Notes: generated by a model not told the origin, from the letters alone. DNA of 64,000 nucleotides from Streptomyces populi (GCF_002911015.1 NZ_KZ626862.1:1-64000); one strand, 5' to 3'; positions 43,401 to 51,912 are shown, counted from the stretch's first letter. Translations and numbers: made by a program.

Positions 43401-44542
43401 GGGGTGGTGTTCTCCAGAGCGCGAGGGGTGAGGGCGGCGAGGGCGGTTGCGAGGAGGGCGGGCAGCAGCAGTGCTGTGGGCAGGGTGGTGACGCTGGCCA
43501 GGGCGCCGATGAGGGCGGGGCCAGCGAGCAGGCCGAGGTAGCCGGTGACGGAAACCGTGGCAACGGCCCTCGGTCCATGGTTTCCAGCGGCGGTGATCAG
43601 GGAGGGGACGGTGCCGGACAGACCGAGCCCGAAGAGCGCCCAGCCGGCCAGCGCCGCAGCCACGCTGTCGGCCAGGACACCAGTGGCCAGTCCGGCTGCG
43701 GCAAGCAGCGCGCCGGTGCGAACTACGGCAGGGGCGCCAAAGCGGGTCGTGAGCCGGTCGCCGGTCAGTCGGCCGATCGCCATGCCGGTGCTGTAGAGGG
43801 CGAAGGAACTCGCGGCGGCAGCCGTACCGGCGTGCAGCGTGTGTACGTGCACGGCGGCCCAGTCAGCTGCCACGCCCTCCCCCAGCAGACTGGCAGCCGC
43901 CAGCGCACCCAGCAGCCATACCTTCCCCGTCGCCCGGTCCTGATCGGCCCCTTGGGGGCTGGAGGTCTTGGGGTCGGCGCCGCTCAACATGAGGGTGCGC
44001 GGCCCGGCCACGAGCACGCTCGCCATCAGCGCGGCGCCGACCGTCAGGAACAGAGCGCTGTGGGTTGTGCCGGCGGTGACCACGGCCAGAGCTGCGCCGC
44101 CTAGCGCGCCGATCGAGTACGCGGCGTGCAGGGACGACATGATGGGCTTGCCGTAAGCGTTCTGGCAGCGGACCGCCCCCGTGTTGACTGCGACGTCCAG
44201 GACACCGTGCGCGGCGCCGAAGGCCAGCGCCGCTGCGAGCAGCGAGGCCAGCGTCTGGCATTGCCCCAGCAGGGCGAGGGCTGCTGACAGTGCGACAGCT
44301 CCGCCGATCAGGAGCGCAGAGAGCCGTTCGGGCCGGATGAGTCGGCCGCCGGCCTGCAGTCCGGCGACCATGCCGAGGGCGGCGGCAAGCAGGACGAGGG
44401 ACAGGCTGCTGGTCGTGAGGTGGGCGGCATGCTGGACGGTCGGCATTCGGGCGCCCCAGACAGCCATCACCACGCCCAGACCGAGGAAGTAGCCGGTCAG
44501 CAAGACCCGGCTGCGCCGTAGGGAAACGTCGGGGCGGCTCAT
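43397..44542 (-). CDS. MFS transporter (first of cassette)
   Basis: 381 residues with about twelve helices. The start LLTGYFLGLGVVMAVWGARM and the segment GAAHGVLDVAVNTGAVRCQN resemble FucP/YbjJ-like MFS proteins, a group of sugar or small-molecule permeases and exporters. Both ends overlap neighbouring genes by 4 nt (ATP-grasp upstream, HAD downstream), so the three products are made together. It could export the product of the ATP-grasp enzyme. Confidence 0.87.
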   Translation of the reverse strand: MSRPDVSLRRSRVLLTGYFLGLGVVMAVWGARMPTVQHAAHLTTSSLSLVLLAAALGMVAGLQAGGRLIRPERLSALLIGGAVALSAALALLGQCQTLASLLAAALAFGAAHGVLDVAVNTGAVRCQNAYGKPIMSSLHAAYSIGALGGAALAVVTAGTTHSALFLTVGAALMASVLVAGPRTLMLSGADPKTSSPQGADQDRATGKVWLLGALAAASLLGEGVAADWAAVHVHTLHAGTAAAASSFALYSTGMAIGRLTGDRLTTRFGAPAVVRTGALLAAAGLATGVLADSVAAALAGWALFGLGLSGTVPSLITAAGNHGPRAVATVSVTGYLGLLAGPALIGALASVTTLPTALLLPALLATALAALTPRALENTTP

Positions 44543-45807
44543 GCGGGGCGCCCACCGGCAACAGGCTCATCGACCGGGCGGGGCTCGACGTGGATCTGGA
44601 TGCGTCGGGCAGCTTGCTCGGCGCGGGCCTGGGCGAGATCCGCGGTGGGCGCTGTGGTGATCAGGTAGCCGATCCGTGCGGTCCACATGTTGCCGCCGTC
44701 GGCCGGGAGAAGCAGTCGGTCGCCGACCTGGTGCTGGAAGTGCACGCGGTCCAGCCAGAGCGGGTTGACGCCCTCGAAGCCGAGACGGTGCAGAGTGCCG
44801 GAGGTGTCCGGGTAGAGCAGCTGGATCGCGGCGGCCGAGGACTTGGTCGGGGTGAGGTCGGGGGCCCGGCCGCAGGCGATGTCGGCGGCGGCGCGCGGCA
44901 GGTCGATGCCGGTGACGAATCGGACGAGGTGGCCGATCATGTCGCCAGCGATCCGGCCATTGACCTCGACCAGTCGCGGTCGGCCGTCGACCAGCCGCAT
45001 CTCGACATGGCAGACGCTGTCGGTGATCCCCAGAGCCCGGATCGCGGCCCGTGCCACGGGAGTCACCACGTCGAGCAGAGGGTCGGTGGCGTCCACGCGG
45101 TGGGCCAGTTCCTCGAAGAAGGGCGGAGCGCTGACCGTCTTGCGGGTGAGCGCGACCACCGCGGTCTCGCCGCGGTAGGTGACGCACTCGACCGACACCT
45201 CGGGTCCGTCGAGATACTCCTCCACCAGCACGCTGGTGGACTCCCGCCCGAACCCGGCCGCCTGGTCGGCGAACGCGAAGGCGGCGGTGAGCTGTTCGGG
45301 AGTGTCGGCGCGGATCACTCCGATACTGGCCGCGTGCGCGGCTGGCTTCAGCACGAGCGGGTAGCCGATCTGCCGGGCCGCCGCCTCGGCCTCGGCCAGG
45401 GTGCGCACGCTCACCGAGGCAGCCGACGGTACCCCGTGCCGTGCGAACAGCGCACGGGACGTGGCCTTGTTGCGGCACGCCTGCATGGCTTCCGGGGTGG
45501 TGGTGGGCAGGCCGAGCTGGCGTGCGAGGCGGGCGACCGGGACGAGGTACCACTCGGTCCAGGTGAACACCCCGGCCAGGTCGTAGCGTTCGGCCAGAGT
45601 CCGGCCGGCGGCGGACAGCTCCGCCTGGTCGGTCGGATCGGACACGACCACGCAGTCCCGCAGGTACGGCACCTCCCACGAGGGCTCTTGGCTGGTGATC
45701 AGGACAACGTCATAGGCGGCGGCCACGGACTGGAGGCAGTAACCGCGGTACGCCTCGGCCTCCATGTCGGCTGCGGCAACGACCAGGACGACAGGACGGT
45801 CGGACAA
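44539..45807 (-). CDS. ATP-grasp carboxylate-amine ligase
   Basis: About 422 residues from a TTG at 45807 with AAGGAG 7 nt upstream. The ATP-grasp core includes YPLVLKPAAHAASIGVIRAD, VEEYLDGPEVSVECVTY, CHVEMRLVDGRPRLVEVNGR (metal-binding Glu and Asn) and a C-terminal subdomain (GFEGVNPLWLDRVHFQHQVG). The closest types in my memory are L-amino-acid ligases and biotin-carboxylase-like ligases that join an amino acid to a carboxylate. With two MFS transporters around it, dipeptide-like metabolite production and export is a reasonable hypothesis. Confidence 0.87.
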   Translation of the reverse strand: MSDRPVVLVVAAADMEAEAYRGYCLQSVAAAYDVVLITSQEPSWEVPYLRDCVVVSDPTDQAELSAAGRTLAERYDLAGVFTWTEWYLVPVARLARQLGLPTTTPEAMQACRNKATSRALFARHGVPSAASVSVRTLAEAEAAARQIGYPLVLKPAAHAASIGVIRADTPEQLTAAFAFADQAAGFGRESTSVLVEEYLDGPEVSVECVTYRGETAVVALTRKTVSAPPFFEELAHRVDATDPLLDVVTPVARAAIRALGITDSVCHVEMRLVDGRPRLVEVNGRIAGDMIGHLVRFVTGIDLPRAAADIACGRAPDLTPTKSSAAAIQLLYPDTSGTLHRLGFEGVNPLWLDRVHFQHQVGDRLLLPADGGNMWTARIGYLITTAPTADLAQARAEQAARRIQIHVEPRPVDEPVAGGRPA

Positions 45808-45918
45808 GAGCAAGCTCCTTGGAACGGAGGGTGGAAATGCGGAGGGCATGAGGCGGCGGACTGCAGCGGCAAAGAGCGGCTGCTCGACGCGCGGCCAGCG
45901 GCGTGGTGAGCCCTTCGG

Positions 45919-45942
45919 TCGAGGCTGCTCACGCAGCCTCGA
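45919..45942 (-). repeat. 10-bp-stem hairpin upstream of the ATP-grasp gene
   Basis: TCGAGGCTGC and GCAGCCTCGA pair perfectly around a TCAC loop, in the 267-nt gap between the second MFS gene and the ATP-grasp gene. It lacks a U-tract and could be an attenuator, a terminator or a protein site. No gene was seen in this gap. Confidence 0.5.
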
Positions 45943-46074
45943 AGGCTGCACGTGTCTGACGAGGGCCTGCTCGGCGGCCCGACAGGCGGCCTTCATCTGG
46001 CCGAGGCACTCGCGCGGCTCGTCCCGAGGACAGCGGCGGGCATGAGGTTCTCCCCAGGCCAGGGCGCAGCAGAG

Positions 46075-47310
46075 TCAGATACGCAGAGCGGGATCCGTGC
46101 GCAGTCGGGCGAAGGCGAGGAACAGGCCGAGGGCCTGCAGGACGGCGCAGGTCGTGATGATGTGGCCCATCGCGTCAGGCGGGGTGAGCGCGGTCAGTAC
46201 GCCAGCGACGGGGAACGGCAGCAGCAGGATGAGGATAGTCACCGACAGGGTGCTGCCGAACTTCTCCGCTGGGATCAGGCGGGAGCGCAGGGTGCGCAGG
46301 ACCACCGTCATGCCGCCGTCTGCCGCCATGAGGACCGCGACCAGAACCAGGTAGGACAGGTAGTCGGGGGCTTGGGAGACGGCGAGACAGGCGAGTGATG
46401 CGAGGGCACCGCAGGTGGCGCCGACCGGCCACAGGCCCAGACGGTCCAGCGCGAACCGGCAGAGCGTGACGCTGAGGAGTGTTGCGCCGGCGGCTACGGA
46501 CCAGACCAGGCCGACGGCAGTGGTGGACTGCCCGAAGTGCTCGACGACGATCACCGGACCGGCCGCTTGGAGCAGCCCGGTGGCCAGGTTGGACAGGGTC
46601 AGCCCGGTCACGAGCCAGCCGAGCACGGGCAGCGAGCGGATGGTGCGCCACCCGGTGAGGAGTCCGGCGCCGGGCCGCCCCTTCGGAGCGCGGGCCGGGA
46701 CGGCGGGCGAGGAGGGTGTGCGCAGGGCGAGCAGCGCGGCCAGTAGCGAGAGAACGGTGATCACGGCGAGCATCGGCGGCGGCCCGGCGAGCAGCAGCAG
46801 TGCGGCGAGCGCCGGGCCGGCCAGCGTCGCGGTCTGGTCGATGCCCAGCAGGACGGCCTGGACGCGGTGGGCTCGTGCACCTGCCCGGCGGCCGACGGCG
46901 GCGCCCGTTGTCTCGGCCGCGATGTAACTGAACTCGCTGAGCACTCCGGTGGCCGCCGCGAGCACCATGACGGTCACGCTCGCCATGGTGCCGACAGGGT
47001 GGAGGTGGAGGAGCACCGCGCCGGAGGCGAGTACCAGCGCGCGTCCGAGGGAGGCGAGGTGGAAGACCACGGATGCCCCGCGCCGGTCGACGATCGATCC
47101 GGCCCACCCGAACGCCGCCAGGCGCGGGATCCATTCCAGGACGAACGCGGTGCCCGTCAGAGCGGCAGAGCGCGTGGTTGCCAGGACCAGCAGCGGGATG
47201 CCGTAGGTGGACATCGCCAACGCGAGGGCGTCCGCCGTACGCGGCAGGTAGATGCCGCGCACCAGCCCGGCGGTGTGGCACGCCTGTCGCGGTGTAGCCG
47301 TCGTGCTCAT
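46075..47310 (-). CDS. MFS transporter (second of cassette)
   Basis: About 411 residues, twelve helices. RGIYLPRTADALALAMSTYG, RLAAFGWAGSIVDRRGASVV and MAADGGMTVVLRTLRSRLIP resemble the MFS_3/enterobactin-exporter-like branch. The ATG at 47310 overlaps the stop of the winged-helix gene upstream. It is unlike the other MFS protein of the cassette, so the two probably carry different substrates or face opposite directions. Confidence 0.87.
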   Translation of the reverse strand: MSTTATPRQACHTAGLVRGIYLPRTADALALAMSTYGIPLLVLATTRSAALTGTAFVLEWIPRLAAFGWAGSIVDRRGASVVFHLASLGRALVLASGAVLLHLHPVGTMASVTVMVLAAATGVLSEFSYIAAETTGAAVGRRAGARAHRVQAVLLGIDQTATLAGPALAALLLLAGPPPMLAVITVLSLLAALLALRTPSSPAVPARAPKGRPGAGLLTGWRTIRSLPVLGWLVTGLTLSNLATGLLQAAGPVIVVEHFGQSTTAVGLVWSVAAGATLLSVTLCRFALDRLGLWPVGATCGALASLACLAVSQAPDYLSYLVLVAVLMAADGGMTVVLRTLRSRLIPAEKFGSTLSVTILILLLPFPVAGVLTALTPPDAMGHIITTCAVLQALGLFLAFARLRTDPALRI

Positions 47311-47825
47311 GCGACCGGCTCGGGGACGGACAGGCGGGTGACCTGCGGATTGCCGGTCAGCCACCGGATCAAGAGGGTACGGGGACGGGCGAGGCCCTCC
47401 TCAGCCTCGGCGCTGGGCAGGCGCGCGGCGGACAGTCGTACGAGGCTGTCGGCGCTCTCGGCCGCGAGCGAGGACGTCAGCAGGTCGAGAACGTGGCGGA
47501 CGCGATTGCTGAACTCGCAGACCCGTGACGGGTAGGCGTGGCGTCGGGACCAACGCGCAGCCGCGTCGTACAGGTCGGCCAACTCCGAGCCGGAATCTGT
47601 GAGGACCAGGCCCATGCCGGGCGCGGTCCGGACGAGACCGTGGGTGCGGGCTGTTTCGGTCGCACGGCGCAGTTCGTGCGAGGCAAGGTCGGGGAGGGTA
47701 GCCGCCAGCCGTCGTGGCGGTATCGCCCCGTTGTCGTCGATCTCGGTGACCAGGCGGATCAAGGAGCGAGAGGCCAGCAACTCGACGGCGTTGCGTACTT
47801 CGGCTGTGGTGAACAGGGTGGTCAT
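47307..47825 (-). CDS. winged-helix regulator, small
   Basis: 172 residues. The N-terminus (AEVRNAVELLASRSLIRLVT, GAIPPRRLAATLPDLASHEL, GLVRTAPGMGLVLTDSGSEL) has the shape of an HxlR/MarR-like winged helix with a C-terminal helical part. ATG 47825 overlaps the upstream regulator gene and its stop overlaps the MFS gene. It probably forms a regulatory pair with the two-domain protein before it. Confidence 0.75.
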   Translation of the reverse strand: MTTLFTTAEVRNAVELLASRSLIRLVTEIDDNGAIPPRRLAATLPDLASHELRRATETARTHGLVRTAPGMGLVLTDSGSELADLYDAAARWSRRHAYPSRVCEFSNRVRHVLDLLTSSLAAESADSLVRLSAARLPSAEAEEGLARPRTLLIRWLTGNPQVTRLSVPEPVA

Positions 47826-48664
47826 CGGCGCGGTCCTCCTACCGGAACGGCCGCCTTCGGGCGAGCGGTCGTGGCGTGGGAGAAGAGATCGCGGTTGTGC
47901 CAGACCGGAACGGCCCCAGCCGTCCGGACCGGAGGAAGCACCGCAGGGGGCAGGCGGGACTGGCTGCTGGTCCATGGCCTCGGCGAGGGCTTCGCCTGCG
48001 GGTGCCCCCAGACCGGGTGGTGGGCCGCCCGGTCGAGGGGCTGCCCGGCGGACCACACGGACAGGGCGCCGAGAACGGGGCCCAGGCCGTCGCCCGCCGC
48101 CGACAGCCGGTAGGGCTGGCCGATGCCCTCGGTGTCGACCAGTCCGTCGGCCGCGAGTTGCCGCAGCGGCGGGTAGATGTTGGTCCAGTCGCTGCTGGGC
48201 ATCACGATCCGGGCAAGGGCACGCCCGCTGGCCTCCTGGCGGGACTTCAGCACCCACAGGATGGCGGCGGAGTACCGCCGGGTGAGCAGGGTGAGGCTGT
48301 CTTCGATCTGCTCGATCGCGGGCAGTGGATTGTCCGCGGTCTCCAGATGTTGCTCGGCCCAGGTGACGATCATCGGCAGGACCGGCAGCAGGGCGGCACC
48401 ACGCTCGGTGTGGCCGTAGGTCACATGGCGTGCGGTGTGTTCGGTGCGCTCGACGAGCCCGGCGTCGCACAGCGACTTGAGCTTGGGGTGGAGCTGGCCG
48501 TTCTGCAGCCAGGAAACCTTGGCCGCCAGCTCGGTGTACCGCAGCGGCGGGCCGGAGAGTGCCAGCAGGATTCTCACGTTCCAGCGCGGGGTGATCATGG
48601 CGAGGGCCTCGGTGACCCGGGCGATGTCGACGTCGGTGTCGGGAGGCAGAGCGGTGATGGCCAA
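47822..48664 (-). CDS. tandem HxlR-type winged-helix regulator
   Basis: About 280 residues from TTG 48664 with GGAG upstream. It contains two HxlR-like winged helices in one chain: RWNVRILLALSGPPLRYTEL then LKSLCDAGLVERTEH (about 20-95), and RRYSAAILWVLKSRQEASGR then PPLRQLAADGLVDTEG (about 120-195). A proline-rich tail follows. HxlR proteins normally work as dimers of one-domain subunits, so this is a built-in dimer. It heads the run of overlapping cassette genes and is its likely regulator. Confidence 0.8.
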   Translation of the reverse strand: MAITALPPDTDVDIARVTEALAMITPRWNVRILLALSGPPLRYTELAAKVSWLQNGQLHPKLKSLCDAGLVERTEHTARHVTYGHTERGAALLPVLPMIVTWAEQHLETADNPLPAIEQIEDSLTLLTRRYSAAILWVLKSRQEASGRALARIVMPSSDWTNIYPPLRQLAADGLVDTEGIGQPYRLSAAGDGLGPVLGALSVWSAGQPLDRAAHHPVWGHPQAKPSPRPWTSSQSRLPPAVLPPVRTAGAVPVWHNRDLFSHATTARPKAAVPVGGPRR

Positions 48665-48704
48665 GGAAGGAACTCCGGGGTGAATGAGGGGGATCGCCTG
48701 CGGG

Positions 48705-49118
48705 TCAGCGGTTGCGCGCCGCGGTCCGGGCCGAAAGGGGCGGAGCCGGTAGCGGCGGCGAAGGAATCGGCGGGGACGGCGTTGGGGCCGGGACGCGGGC
48801 GAGGCTCTGCAGAACAGCGGCAACCGACTTGGCCTGGACATCACGCACGGCGACGGCTTCAGCGAGCCGACGGGAACCGTCGAGGAGGTGAGAGACCTCA
48901 TGCCGGCCGATCTGCCGTTCGGGGTGGACGAGCCGGGCGAGGTGGTCGCGGTGGACATTGATGCTGCGCTCGGCGATGGCGAGGTCGTCGTGCATGCCGA
49001 GCAGGGCGGAGAGCATGCCGGGCGGCTGGTCCTGGGCGTGGGTTTCGAGGTCGGCGAGCGGCACGCCGTACAGGTCCTCGATCCGTCCGGCTATGTCGGT
49101 GGACGTGAGGTGGGGCAA
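48705..49118 (-). CDS. hypothetical protein, coiled-coil-like
   Basis: 137 residues with a TTG start and no recognised family. It has MPHLTSTDIAGRIEDLYGVP, AIAERSINVHRDHLARLVHP and a proline-rich C-terminus (PTPSPPIPSPPLPAPPLSA). The helix-rich middle suggests a small structural or adaptor protein. It belongs to a run of closely spaced minus-strand genes (48.7-52.6 kb) typical of actinomycete mobile elements. Confidence 0.6.
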   Translation of the reverse strand: MPHLTSTDIAGRIEDLYGVPLADLETHAQDQPPGMLSALLGMHDDLAIAERSINVHRDHLARLVHPERQIGRHEVSHLLDGSRRLAEAVAVRDVQAKSVAAVLQSLARVPAPTPSPPIPSPPLPAPPLSARTAARNR

Positions 49119-49127
49119 GCGGGGCTT

Positions 49128-49571
49128 TCAGGGACGGCGGGCCCGGGACGCCCCGGCACGTGGTGGTGCCGGGGCTGCGGACGGAGACAGGGTGACGGTG
49201 GCCTTGAGCTGCGTCATACGGACGGGCCGGGCCTGCTGGTCGGACGAGGGCACGGTGCGCAGAAGTTCGCCGAGAGCTGCGCGGTAACCGTCGCGGGCAT
49301 CGAGCGCGGCCTCGAGCCACCGAGCGTCGAAGCGGAGCCTGTCCGCCGACAGTTCGCTCATGTCGCGGTCCGGGTCCATGTCCGCGTGCACGCGGTCGCG
49401 GACGCGGGCGACCTGCTCCTCGATCAGAGCCAGGAACGAGCGCAGTTCCAGGGCACGGGCGAGGGCGGGAGAGGCATCGTGGTCGGCAGTCGCCTCGTGC
49501 AGCTCGGGGACCGGGCTGCCGAAGATCTTCTGCAGGTCGGCGTCCATGCTGCTGGGCTTGTCCCGGATCAT
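49128..49571 (-). CDS. hypothetical protein
   Basis: About 147 residues, starting MIRDKPSSMDADLQKIFGSP, with a mainly helical middle (ALELRSFLALIEEQVARVRD) and no recognised domain. ATG 49571 overlaps the stop of the upstream gene (ATGA); ATG 49547 is an alternative. It shares general character with the next two genes (conserved RW-x-L/E helices), so they may be distant paralogues. Confidence 0.6.
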   Translation of the reverse strand: MIRDKPSSMDADLQKIFGSPVPELHEATADHDASPALARALELRSFLALIEEQVARVRDRVHADMDPDRDMSELSADRLRFDARWLEAALDARDGYRAALGELLRTVPSSDQQARPVRMTQLKATVTLSPSAAPAPPRAGASRARRP

Positions 49572-50050
49572 CGGGTGGGCCTTCCCGCCCGCCCCGCCGA
49601 CGTCGGCGCGGGTGCACCCGCGGGTCGGTGGGGAGGGCTGGTCTGCACCGCCGGACCGGTTCGGGGGCGAAGGCGGGCGAGCCGTTCGGCAGCGAGGTCC
49701 TTCTTGCCCGGGGCGTCGGGATCGAGAAGCCATCGCACGACCAGGGCCCGGCCGTCGCGGGCGGTGACGGCTGCGTTCACGCGGTGGGCGAGGCCCATCG
49801 TCGGGTCGTCGACCTCGCCGGGCTGGGTTTCCAGCGCGGCAAGGAGGTCGTCCTCCGCGCAGTCGAGCACGGACTGAGCCTCGACGAGGAGGCCGTACCA
49901 CCTGACGGCATCGGTAGCGTCAGGATTCACGGTCGGAGCTGCGGCTACTGCGGCCTTCAACTGGTCGATGTCCATGGCGAAGCGCGCTTCGATCCGTTCG
50001 GTGAGCACGCCCACGACATCCTCAGCGTCATCGGATATGCCTTCGGACAA
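49568..50050 (-). CDS. hypothetical protein
   Basis: About 160 residues from a TTG at 50050 with AGGAG 8 nt upstream. It has SEGISDDAEDVVGVLTERIE, DAVRWYGLLVEAQSVLDCAE and LAHRVNAAVTARDGRALVVR, then a basic proline-rich tail. No family was recognised. It is soluble and helix-rich, and its stop overlaps the next start. Confidence 0.6.
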   Translation of the reverse strand: MSEGISDDAEDVVGVLTERIEARFAMDIDQLKAAVAAAPTVNPDATDAVRWYGLLVEAQSVLDCAEDDLLAALETQPGEVDDPTMGLAHRVNAAVTARDGRALVVRWLLDPDAPGKKDLAAERLARLRPRTGPAVQTSPPHRPAGAPAPTSAGRAGRPTR

Positions 50051-50121
50051 AAGGAAAGCTCCTGTTCTGAGAAGTGTGCCGATGCCTTGGGGAAGATGAG
50101 AAAGCGGCCGTGCCTGGCGGC

Positions 50122-50229
50122 TCAGCCACTTACGACAGCGGGCGCCGCGCTGGCGGTGATGGCGAAGAACACCGGCAGGGCGAGCGCTCCGACCATCGCC
50201 GCGGATATGGCAATTCGGGTGGAGCACAC
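50122..50229 (-). CDS. 35-residue hydrophobic peptide
   Basis: A short frame on the minus strand starts at GTG 50229 with GGAGG (50241-50237) 7 nt upstream and ends at TGA 50124-50122. The product has one hydrophobic stretch (AISAAMVGALALPVFFAITA) after a short RIA start, ending SAAPAVVSG. It looks like a single membrane helix or a cleavable signal. It heads the run of small element genes and resembles the tiny membrane peptides found near spread and transfer genes of Streptomyces elements, without a specific match. Confidence 0.5.
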   Translation of the reverse strand: MCSTRIAISAAMVGALALPVFFAITASAAPAVVSG

Positions 50230-50310
50230 ACAAAAACCTCCGTGAATGCATAGGGATTGCGGGAAGGGTGCCGCGACAGTTGTTCCGGCGGCTGTACAAG
50301 AGTCCGGAGA

Positions 50311-50335
50311 ATCGCCGGTTTGGCCAACCGGCGAT
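50311..50335. promoter_or_regulatory. 25-bp inverted repeat upstream of the small-peptide gene
   Basis: Perfect 10-bp arms (ATCGCCGGTT and AACCGGCGAT) surround a 5-nt centre, with TTGGCCAA inside. It lies between the stop of one minus-strand gene and the start of the 35-residue peptide gene. The form suits a repressor operator; there is no T-tract for a terminator. Confidence 0.45.
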
Positions 50336-50373
50336 CGTCGGCTACGTTTCGCCGCCCGCGTTGGTCCTGGCGC

Positions 50374-51120
50374 TCAGCGCGAGCGGCCGGGCGGACGCGG
50401 AGGAGCCTTCGCAACACCGGTCGGGCGGCTCACTCCGGCTGCCGGACGAACCGGCGGGAGAGCGCCGGCTTCGCCGGTGAGCCGATCGTCGCACCACTGC
50501 AAGGCGTCTTCGACCGTGGCGAAGCCGCCCTCGCGCAGGGTGCGGGTCCACGCGCTGGGGTCGACCTCTTCGACGACGACGCGGTACGGCGAGAGGGCTC
50601 GCTCGCCCAAGGCGCGCAGTGCCACGACGGTGACCATGTCGTCAGGGTCATCGCAGGTGTAGGAGTAGCCCATGGCGTAGTGGTCGCCCTCGCCCGCAAG
50701 GCGTTGCTCCAGCGCCCGCGTTGCCTCGTCCGCCGACGGCGGGCCCAGCTCGGGGTTGAGGCCGATCGCGCCGGGAGGACAGCCTCGGTGGATGAGCCAG
50801 GACTGCGCCATCGCGGGCAGCGGCATCGGGGCCTGCTCGTAGCTGAACGTCCGCTTCTCTTGGTCCCGTTGAAGGTATACGGCGATCAGGTGCGGCATAC
50901 CGGGGTGCCCCCAGGTGGCGGTGCGGTCGAACAGGACGTAGTAGCTGTTCACCCCGTCGGGAGTGTGGTGTTCGGCGAGAGGGACGAGCATGTCCTCGGG
51001 GACACCGACCTTGCGATAGAAGTCGAGGTAGACCTCTTCATCGGCATCGAAGTCATCCAGCTCGAAGTCGACTTGAGGGATGACCTTCCGAGGCGGTGCC
51101 GGTTCGGTGGGAGACAACAA
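50374..51120 (-). CDS. hypothetical protein
   Basis: About 248 residues from a TTG near 51120 (AAAGG upstream), overlapping the preceding gene by 68 nt. It contains VDFELDDFDADEEVYLDFYR, GMPHLIAVYLQRDQEKRTFS, IHRGCPPGAIGLNPELGPPS and VEEVDPSAWTRTLREGGFAT. The sequence is acidic and soluble. No named family is assigned. The coding character is strong, but the start is uncertain. Confidence 0.6.
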   Translation of the reverse strand: MLSPTEPAPPRKVIPQVDFELDDFDADEEVYLDFYRKVGVPEDMLVPLAEHHTPDGVNSYYVLFDRTATWGHPGMPHLIAVYLQRDQEKRTFSYEQAPMPLPAMAQSWLIHRGCPPGAIGLNPELGPPSADEATRALEQRLAGEGDHYAMGYSYTCDDPDDMVTVVALRALGERALSPYRVVVEEVDPSAWTRTLREGGFATVEDALQWCDDRLTGEAGALPPVRPAAGVSRPTGVAKAPPRPPGRSR

Positions 51121-51370
51121 GGGCCTTTCGGTGGAGTTCAGCGCCGCTGCGCCGGGGGGATGGCGACTCGTCAGGGCCCGCCGGGAGCTTGAGTTCCTGG
51201 GCCGTAGGCGTTCGGCAGGCGGCAAACAGCGCGGCACGTCCGGCGTCGGTGAGAGCGACCGACTGGCCGACGTGCACGAGGTGGCCGGTGTCCCGGACGA
51301 CCGGGCCGACGGCTTCCAGCCGCTGCAGCTCGGTGTGAGGGATGCGGGTGCCGGCAGCGGTCACGGACAT
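51053..51370 (-). CDS. hypothetical protein, start uncertain
   Basis: 105 residues from ATG 51370, which lacks a ribosome site. The open frame upstream reads GAELYEHLLTGR and looks coding, but I find no ordinary start codon there, so the true N-terminus is unclear. The body (TELQRLEAVGPVVRDTGHLV, SVALTDAGRAALFAACRTPT) is reminiscent of a small winged-helix fragment. The 3-prime end overlaps the next gene. Confidence 0.5.
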   Translation of the reverse strand: MSVTAAGTRIPHTELQRLEAVGPVVRDTGHLVHVGQSVALTDAGRAALFAACRTPTAQELKLPAGPDESPSPRRSGAELHRKALVVSHRTGTASEGHPSSRLRAG

Positions 51371-51426
51371 ACGGCCGGTCAGCAGGTGTTCGTAGAGTTC
51401 GGCGCCGGCGGCGACGCTCCGCGGGT

Positions 51427-51912
51427 TTAGCGGGTGTGGTGGTGCGCGGGGTTGTGTGGGGGATGGGGCAGATCCGGCAGTGCGGTGGGCGGCGGACCGG
51501 GCCGGGTCGCGGTAGTGCGGGTGGCCAACTGCGGGGAGCGCGATCGTGCCGCGTGGGTGCGGGCGCTCAGTGGCCGTCGGGGCATTCCCAGGCGGCGGCC
51601 GACCTCGTCATAGACGTCGTTGCCCGCACGCGGCCGGACCGCGACGACGTGGATCTCCCTCGGGTGCGCGGACTCCGCGGGCGCCGGACGGACGCCGTAG
51701 ACGACGCGCCAGTCCTTACGCGAATCCACGAACAGCTTTCGGTAACCCTCCAGATCACCGTCGAGGCGTAGCCCGAAGCGCTGCGCGTTCACGACTTCCT
51801 GCAGGTAGGCGAGAGTGAGGTCGCGGATGTCGCTGGGGGCCTGGAGGAGATCGGTCAGCGCGCGAGGGTCGAAGCTCAGACCGAAGGCGGGCTGTCCCTG
51901 GCCCGCGTTCAT
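51427..51912 (-). CDS. RelE/ParE-like protein with long tail
   Basis: 161 residues from ATG 51912, overlapping the DUF4913 gene by ATGA. The middle part (LEGYRKLFVDSRKDWRVVYG, then REIHVVAVRPRAGNDVYDEV) has the strand order and basic residues of RelE/ParE-type ribonuclease toxins. A 50-residue proline- and arginine-rich tail follows. No antitoxin gene is adjacent, so it may be a domesticated or regulatory RelE-fold protein. Confidence 0.65.
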   Translation of the reverse strand: MNAGQGQPAFGLSFDPRALTDLLQAPSDIRDLTLAYLQEVVNAQRFGLRLDGDLEGYRKLFVDSRKDWRVVYGVRPAPAESAHPREIHVVAVRPRAGNDVYDEVGRRLGMPRRPLSARTHAARSRSPQLATRTTATRPGPPPTALPDLPHPPHNPAHHHTR

